Of a DNA stretch of 20,184 nt, positions 15,551-20,184 are shown one piece after another. Within the stretch, counting starts at the first letter, position 1. The number at the start of each line of letters is the position of its first letter. The notes under the pieces were generated by a model that made no database searches, was not told the origin of the DNA, and saw only the letters and a list, made by a program, of their open reading frames with translations. Source of the DNA: an uncultured Erysipelotrichaceae bacterium (GTDB lineage Bacteria; Bacillota_I; Bacilli_A; RF39; UBA660); the NCBI GenBank assembly GCA_902766135.1, contig CACXCK010000096.1, positions 1 through 20,184 of the forward strand, written 5' to 3'. Made by a program: the position numbers and the translations under genes.

Positions 15551-16291
15551 ATGAAACAAAATGATAATATAGCTATTGATGTAGAGCATGTCAATAAAAG
15601 TTTTAAAATATACTATGACAAAGCCCATACCTTAAAAGAACATTTACTTTTTTGGAAAAGAAATGAAAGTGAATTATTCGAAGCTCTAAAAGATATAAAC
15701 GTTAAAATAAAAAAAGGTGAAACAGTTGGCTTAATCGGTGTTAACGGGTCAGGAAAAAGTACTTTACTAAAACTAATGACAAAGATTATTTATCCTACTA
15801 AAGGTAAAATAACAACCCATGGAAAACTTACATCCCTACTAGAACTAGGTGCAGGATTTCATCAAGACTTTACAGGCCGTGAAAACATTTATTTTAACGC
15901 CTCTATTTTTGGTTTAACAAAAAAAGAAATTGATAATCGTTTAGAAGAAATAATTGAGTTCTCTGAACTAGGTGAATTCATTGATAATCCAGTTAGAACA
16001 TATTCAAGTGGTATGTACATGCGTCTTGCGTTTTCAATTGCTATAAATGTTGATGCTGACATTCTCTTAATTGATGAGATATTAGCTGTTGGCGATCAAC
16101 ACTTCCAAGAAAAATGTTTTGCTAAACTTCATGAATTAAAAAACAGTGATAAGACAATTGTTATTGTTTCTCACAGTTTAGACCAAATAGAAAATCTTTG
16201 TACAAGAGCTATCTGGATTCATGAAGGCAAAGTAGAAATGGATGACATTCCTAAAAAAGTAATTCCTAAATACTTAGAAAGATGCAGGTAA
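15551..16291 (+). CDS. ABC polysaccharide exporter ATP-binding protein (RgpD/TagH-like)
   Basis: This is the ATPase that powers export of an undecaprenyl-linked wall polysaccharide. The 246-aa protein has Walker A GVNGSGKST (63-71), the ABC signature YSSGM (151-155) and Walker B ILLIDE (171-176), followed by the D-loop region and a switch histidine in IVSHSLDQIE. The N-terminal extension with VNKSFKIYYDKAHTLKEHLL is typical of the TagH/RgpD/Wzt subfamily. There is no C-terminal carbohydrate-binding domain of the Wzt type. That implies export that is not gated by a terminal cap recognised by this subunit. It lies four bases upstream of its permease. Confidence 0.93.
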   Translation: MKQNDNIAIDVEHVNKSFKIYYDKAHTLKEHLLFWKRNESELFEALKDINVKIKKGETVGLIGVNGSGKSTLLKLMTKIIYPTKGKITTHGKLTSLLELGAGFHQDFTGRENIYFNASIFGLTKKEIDNRLEEIIEFSELGEFIDNPVRTYSSGMYMRLAFSIAINVDADILLIDEILAVGDQHFQEKCFAKLHELKNSDKTIVIVSHSLDQIENLCTRAIWIHEGKVEMDDIPKKVIPKYLERCR

Positions 16292-16295
16292 TAAT

Positions 16296-17069
16296 ATGAG
16301 TATATTTAAAGAATTAATTCAGTATCGTGAACTATTAAAAACAAATATTCAAAAAGAAATTAGAGGAAAGTATAAAGGCTCATTTTTAGGGGTATTATGG
16401 TCATTTTTAAACCCATTATTAATGGTAGTTGTATATGCAATAGTATTTCCATATATCATGAGAGTAAAAGTCCCTAACTACTTACAATTCCTAATTGTAG
16501 CAGTTATTCCTTGGAACTTCTTTACAACATGTATAACAACTGGCTCTAACTGTGTATGGATAAATGGTGGCATAATTAAAAAAGTATATTTTCCAAGAGC
16601 TATATTACCAATTAGTGTGGTGTCAGCAGGTGTTATAAACTTTCTAATTTCATGTATCATAATCCTAATATTCACAATATTTGGTGGCGTAGGAGTAAGT
16701 ATTCACTTGCTATGGCTTCCAGTTATTACCATCATTCAAAGTGCCTTAACATTAGGATTATTATTTATTTTAAGTGCCATTAATGTCTACGTTAGAGACG
16801 TTGAATACATTGTAGGATTCTTCATAAATCTGCTATTCTATGCAACACCAATTCTATATACAGCAGATATGTTCCCAGCCCGTGCAAGATGGCTTCTTTA
16901 CTTAAATCCAATGACGCATTTAATAGACGCATATAGACAAATATTCTATTATCATGCAAATCCAAATATTGCATCATTAATTTACATCATAGCGCTTTCA
17001 TTACTTTTACTAATAGTAGGTTATATGATTTTTAACAAATTAGAAAAAGGATTTGCAGAAGAGGTATAA
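16296..17069 (+). CDS. ABC-2 polysaccharide exporter permease (RgpC/TagG-like)
   Basis: This is the membrane subunit of the exporter. The 257-aa protein has about six membrane helices and begins with an amphipathic segment (ELLKTNIQKEIRGKYKGSFL) followed by GVLWSFLNPLLMVVVY, the signature start of the TagG/RgpC/KpsM family. RVKVPNYLQFL and the late ATPILYTADMFPARAR and LNPMTHLIDAYRQIFYY match the same family. The pair with the ATPase at 15551 is complete. The end overlaps no gene, but the ribosome binding site of the next glycosyltransferase (AGAAGAGGT) lies in its last codons. Confidence 0.93.
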   Translation: MSIFKELIQYRELLKTNIQKEIRGKYKGSFLGVLWSFLNPLLMVVVYAIVFPYIMRVKVPNYLQFLIVAVIPWNFFTTCITTGSNCVWINGGIIKKVYFPRAILPISVVSAGVINFLISCIIILIFTIFGGVGVSIHLLWLPVITIIQSALTLGLLFILSAINVYVRDVEYIVGFFINLLFYATPILYTADMFPARARWLLYLNPMTHLIDAYRQIFYYHANPNIASLIYIIALSLLLLIVGYMIFNKLEKGFAEEV

Positions 17070-17070
17070 C

Positions 17071-17919
17071 ATGTTAGTCTTTGTAATACTACATTATAAA
17101 AACATCAATGATACAATTGAATGTCTAAAATCTATTAAAAAGTTAAATAATCAAGAGCAGATTAGAATCATCATTGTTGACAATCACACCTTAAATGAAG
17201 AAGAATATGAATTACTAAAAGAATACACTGAAGATATCATTCTCTTAAAAGATAACATAGGCTTTGCTAAAGCTAACAATGAAGGTGCAAAACATGCTAT
17301 TAACAAGTATCATCCAGAATACCTATATATAATAAATAATGATACTATTATTAATCAAAAAGACCTATTAGATAGAATAAACAAAATATATAAAGAAACT
17401 AACTTTGATATTCTAGGACCATATATAGAGGCACCTCTTTATAGTGGTTCAGTAAATCCATATAAGCCCCTAAAGAATAAAGAAGAGGTAAGAAAAGAAA
17501 TAACTTATCAACAAAAATTATTAAAGATATACAATAATCCTTTACTATACAAAGGATTAGTTTTAGGTATGAAAATAAAACACATTGTTAAAAAAAGAAA
17601 AATAATGACTAATGCTAAAGAAAGATTAACAGACGTTGCCTTACATGGATGTGCAATTATTTTTAGCAAAAAATACTATGAAAAATACAATGATATATTT
17701 TATCCTAATACATTTTTATATCATGAGGAAAGTTTCCTATATCTAAGAATAACAAAGGATAATTTAATATCTATATATGATCCTGACATTCACATCATAC
17801 ACAAAGAAGGAGCAAGTTTAGATACATCTTTTAATGGCAAAGAAAGAGAAAAGAAAATATTTAGAACTAAAGAAATTATTAAATCCTTAGAACTATTAAA
17901 TAAGGAGATGAACGAATGA
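17071..17919 (+). CDS. GT2 family glycosyltransferase
   Basis: This is a 282-aa GT-A fold glycosyltransferase for polymer extension. It begins MLVFVILHYKNINDTIECL, then has IIIVDNHTLNEEE and DNIGFAKANNEGAKHA. The metal motif is N-N-D (N89-D91, INNDTI). The acceptor half has LHGCAIIFSKKYYEK and IFYPNTFLYHEESFLY, closely resembling the GT2 at 13463. I start it at ATG 17071 with AGAAGAGGT upstream rather than the in-frame TTG at 17053, which lies inside the permease gene. The TGA stop overlaps the next ATG by four bases. Donor and linkage are unknown. Confidence 0.87.
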   Translation: MLVFVILHYKNINDTIECLKSIKKLNNQEQIRIIIVDNHTLNEEEYELLKEYTEDIILLKDNIGFAKANNEGAKHAINKYHPEYLYIINNDTIINQKDLLDRINKIYKETNFDILGPYIEAPLYSGSVNPYKPLKNKEEVRKEITYQQKLLKIYNNPLLYKGLVLGMKIKHIVKKRKIMTNAKERLTDVALHGCAIIFSKKYYEKYNDIFYPNTFLYHEESFLYLRITKDNLISIYDPDIHIIHKEGASLDTSFNGKEREKKIFRTKEIIKSLELLNKEMNE

Positions 17920-19835
17920 AAACAAAAAAAATTAGTATAGTTATTCCCGCTTACAATACTGAAAAATATATCAAAAAATGTCTTGACTCAATTATCAATC
18001 AAACTTATAAAAACAAAGAGATAATTATAATTGATGATGCATCTACAGACAATACATTATTAGAAATAGAAAAATATCATGATAACGCTTGTGTCAAAAT
18101 AATCAAAAATAAAGAAAATAAAGGTCAAGCATATTCTCGTAATAAAGCTATCAAAATAGCTTCAGGAGATTATATTGGTTTTATTGATTCGGATGATTAT
18201 GTAGAAGAAGACTACTACGAAAAATTAATAAATAGTCTTAATGATGAAGAATCAGATATAGCTATATGTGATATAAAAATGATTAATGAGAACAATAAAT
18301 CGGAAGAAATACATCAAGGGTGTCAAGAAAATATATCAAAAATCAATATTATTAACAACGGAATTGCAGCTTCTCCTTGTAATAAAATATTTAAAAAAGA
18401 ATTAATAATAAAATATCCTTTTATTGAAGGAAAAATAAACGAAGATATTGCTGCTATTATTCCAGCTGTTGTTCATGCCAAAAAAGTATCATACGTTCCA
18501 AATAACTACTACTACTATATTCAAAGAAAGAATTCAACTCAAAACAGTAGTTTTAATGATAAAAGATTTGATATTTTTTATACTGTAGATGAGTGTTTAA
18601 ATAGAATAAAAGACACCGAGGATTATAAAGATATTTCACAAGCTATAATCTATAATCAATTAATAGCTTTACTACTATACGTTTTTCCTAAAATAAAAGA
18701 TTCAAAACAAAGAAAACATTATTTAAAAAAATACCACGAACTAATAAAAAAATATGATATAAATAACAATTCATATTATCAAGAGTTTTTAAATAAAAAT
18801 CCTAAGAAACAAAGAATATTTTTCAGCACTATTACAAAAACAGTTTCTAAAGGTCAGATAAATGTAACAAATAATTTATTTGCTTTCTTAAATTGGTACC
18901 AAATAAAAAGAAAACGAAGAGTAACTAAAGTTATTACTATAGATGATTTAATAATAGCTGCAACCGAAAATCAAAAGAAAAGTGATTTAGGATTATCTAT
19001 ATCAGTAATACTTCCTAATTATAATTATGAACAATTCTTAATAGAAAGATTATATAGTATTCTTATCCAAGAAATAAAAATTAAAGAATTAATAATATTA
19101 GATGATTGTTCTAAAGATAATAGTAGAGATTTAATTGATAAAATATGCATTAAATTAGAAGGTGTTATTCCTGTAATAAAAGAATATAACACATTAAATA
19201 GTGGAACACCATTTGCCCAGTGGCAAAAGGGGCTAAAATTAGCAAAAGGTGATTATATCTGGATTGCCGAAGTAGATGATTATTGCGACAAAAAGATGTT
19301 AAAAGAATTAACAAAGCCATTATTAAAAAACCAAGATATTTATCTGTCTTACTGTGATACTTCATACATTAATAAAGATGGTCAAATAATATTAAAAACA
19401 ATTAAGCCGGAAATAGATATTTTACATACAGGCCATTGGGACAAGCCATATATTAATAATGGTAAAGATGAGATAAAAGAATATGCATATCTAAATTGTA
19501 CCATAGCAAATGTTTCATCTTGCCTTATAAAAAAAGATAATTATGAAGAGTTACTCAATGAGGCTAAAACGTATAAACAAGCAGGAGATTGGTTATTCTA
19601 TATAAATGTTATGGAAAGAGGAAAAATTGCCTATGCTAACAAAACATATAATTACTATAGGATGCATGGAAACAATGTAAGTTCAGTAACTAAAAAAGAA
19701 AATCATTTAAAAGAAATAAAAAGAATACATTCTTACATAGCAGACAAATATGGCTTAACTAAAGAACAAAAAGAACATATACAAGCAAGATACTCTTTCT
19801 TAGAAAGAGTATGGGACATAAAAAAAGGAGAATAA
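17916..19835 (+). CDS. Bifunctional-looking protein with two GT2 glycosyltransferase domains
   Basis: This 639-aa protein carries two GT-A domains in tandem. Domain 1 (about 5-110 and its acceptor part to ~230) has ISIVIPAYNTEKYIKKCLDS, IIIDDASTDNT and the metal motif DSDD (91-94). Domain 2 (about 363-600) has ISVILPNYNYEQFL, LIILDDCSKDNSRD, AKGDYIWIAEVDD (E452-V-D-D455) and a late NYYRMHGNNVSS. Both metal motifs are intact, so both could be active; they may add alternating sugars of a repeat unit. A helical Lys-rich segment (~240-350) joins them. Start codon ATGA overlaps the previous stop. It is followed by one more gene with a good ribosome binding site. Confidence 0.87.
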   Translation: MKTKKISIVIPAYNTEKYIKKCLDSIINQTYKNKEIIIIDDASTDNTLLEIEKYHDNACVKIIKNKENKGQAYSRNKAIKIASGDYIGFIDSDDYVEEDYYEKLINSLNDEESDIAICDIKMINENNKSEEIHQGCQENISKINIINNGIAASPCNKIFKKELIIKYPFIEGKINEDIAAIIPAVVHAKKVSYVPNNYYYYIQRKNSTQNSSFNDKRFDIFYTVDECLNRIKDTEDYKDISQAIIYNQLIALLLYVFPKIKDSKQRKHYLKKYHELIKKYDINNNSYYQEFLNKNPKKQRIFFSTITKTVSKGQINVTNNLFAFLNWYQIKRKRRVTKVITIDDLIIAATENQKKSDLGLSISVILPNYNYEQFLIERLYSILIQEIKIKELIILDDCSKDNSRDLIDKICIKLEGVIPVIKEYNTLNSGTPFAQWQKGLKLAKGDYIWIAEVDDYCDKKMLKELTKPLLKNQDIYLSYCDTSYINKDGQIILKTIKPEIDILHTGHWDKPYINNGKDEIKEYAYLNCTIANVSSCLIKKDNYEELLNEAKTYKQAGDWLFYINVMERGKIAYANKTYNYYRMHGNNVSSVTKKENHLKEIKRIHSYIADKYGLTKEQKEHIQARYSFLERVWDIKKGE

Positions 19836-19836
19836 C

Positions 19837-20184
19837 ATGAAAGAAGAAGAAAAGAAAATATATGAAAACATTATAGAAAGTCAAAAAGAAGATATAGCAA
19901 AACTACAACAAGAAATAAAAAATCTTCAAAGTTCTTTGTATTTATCACCCAAATATTTAAAGGCTGGAAGATTAGGTATGAGAATTCTTAGAATGCCTAA
20001 AAAAGCTATATATAAAGCATTCCCAGAAGGAACGAAAAGAAGAGATAATTTAAAACAAACATTTAACATTATGAAACACCCAGTACACTTTAAAGAGTTA
20101 CAAAGTATTAAAGAACGAGACAAAGAATTAGATATACTATATATGCGTTATGGGAAGTTAGATTTTAAACAAGAAGAAAAACCA
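19837..20184 (+). CDS. Partial gene: N-terminal coiled-coil protein of the polysaccharide locus
   Basis: A reading frame starts at ATG 19837 after AAAAGGAG (19823-19830), one base past the preceding stop. It stays open for 116 codons to the window edge. The first ~35 residues (KEEEKKIYENIIESQKEDIA, then KLQQEIKNLQSSL) look like a coiled coil. A basic, amphipathic stretch (LKAGRLGMRILRMPKKAIYK) and a further charged helix follow. The catalytic part, if any, lies beyond the window. The position suggests a polysaccharide enzyme, perhaps a multi-domain glycosyl- or methyltransferase with an oligomerising N-terminus, but that is inference. Confidence 0.75.
   Translation, partial: MKEEEKKIYENIIESQKEDIAKLQQEIKNLQSSLYLSPKYLKAGRLGMRILRMPKKAIYKAFPEGTKRRDNLKQTFNIMKHPVHFKELQSIKERDKELDILYMRYGKLDFKQEEKP

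Noticed and set aside
17053..17070. Upstream TTG start for the GT2 gene at 17071
   Set aside because: It lies within the permease gene, and the AGAAGAGGT site fits ATG 17071.

Overview
The window is a very AT-rich stretch of a low-GC Firmicutes-type chromosome. It opens on the 3' end of a 23S rRNA and a complete, unusually short 5S rRNA (about 104 nt). The tsaE/tsaB/rimI/tsaD set, AGGAGG-type ribosome binding sites, sigma-A promoters with extended -10 elements, LCP/TagO/RgpCD-like wall-polymer genes and TGA used as a stop (tsaB, rimI and a glycosyltransferase) fit an uncultured, walled member of the Bacilli close to the Mollicutes (RF39- or Erysipelotrichia-like). The short 5S hints at the same relationship. 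This placement is inference; no strain can be named.

Layout. 1-430: end of an rRNA operon. 540-3110: tRNA t6A modification genes, with tsaE as its own unit, then tsaB-rimI-tsaD as an overlapping operon behind a near-consensus promoter. 3106-5049 (minus strand): an LytR-CpsA-Psr (LCP) wall-polymer ligase, convergent with tsaD across a shared bidirectional terminator and divergent from the next operon. 5203-8504: a two-gene surface operon with a secreted SH3-glucosaminidase-dockerin protein and a single-pass membrane protein carrying an Ig/cohesin-like and a cadherin-like beta-sandwich domain. 8558-10254: a Wzy/O-antigen-ligase-like membrane protein and a hexapeptide acetyltransferase. 10294-15493: TagO/WecA-type initiating transferase, a Wzy-like/GT4 fusion, a GT2 and a DUF1972 rhamnosyltransferase-like GT4. 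15551 to the end: RgpD/RgpC-like ABC exporter, a GT2, a two-domain GT2, and the start of a coiled-coil gene cut by the window edge.

How the genes fit together. From 8558 onward this reads as a cell-wall polysaccharide locus. TagO loads the first sugar phosphate on undecaprenyl phosphate, the GT2/GT4 enzymes extend the chain, the ABC pair exports it, and the LCP protein is a natural candidate for attaching it to peptidoglycan. Two Wzy-like proteins in the same locus as an ABC exporter are unusual. The glucosaminidase would remodel the wall, and its dockerin may dock onto a surface partner, possibly the membrane protein encoded next to it.

The most interesting items are the neighbouring dockerin and cohesin-like genes, the Wzy-GT4 fusion, the LCP protein with an extra extracellular domain, the shortened 5S rRNA, and a consistent habit of placing intrinsic terminators on top of, or immediately after, stop codons.
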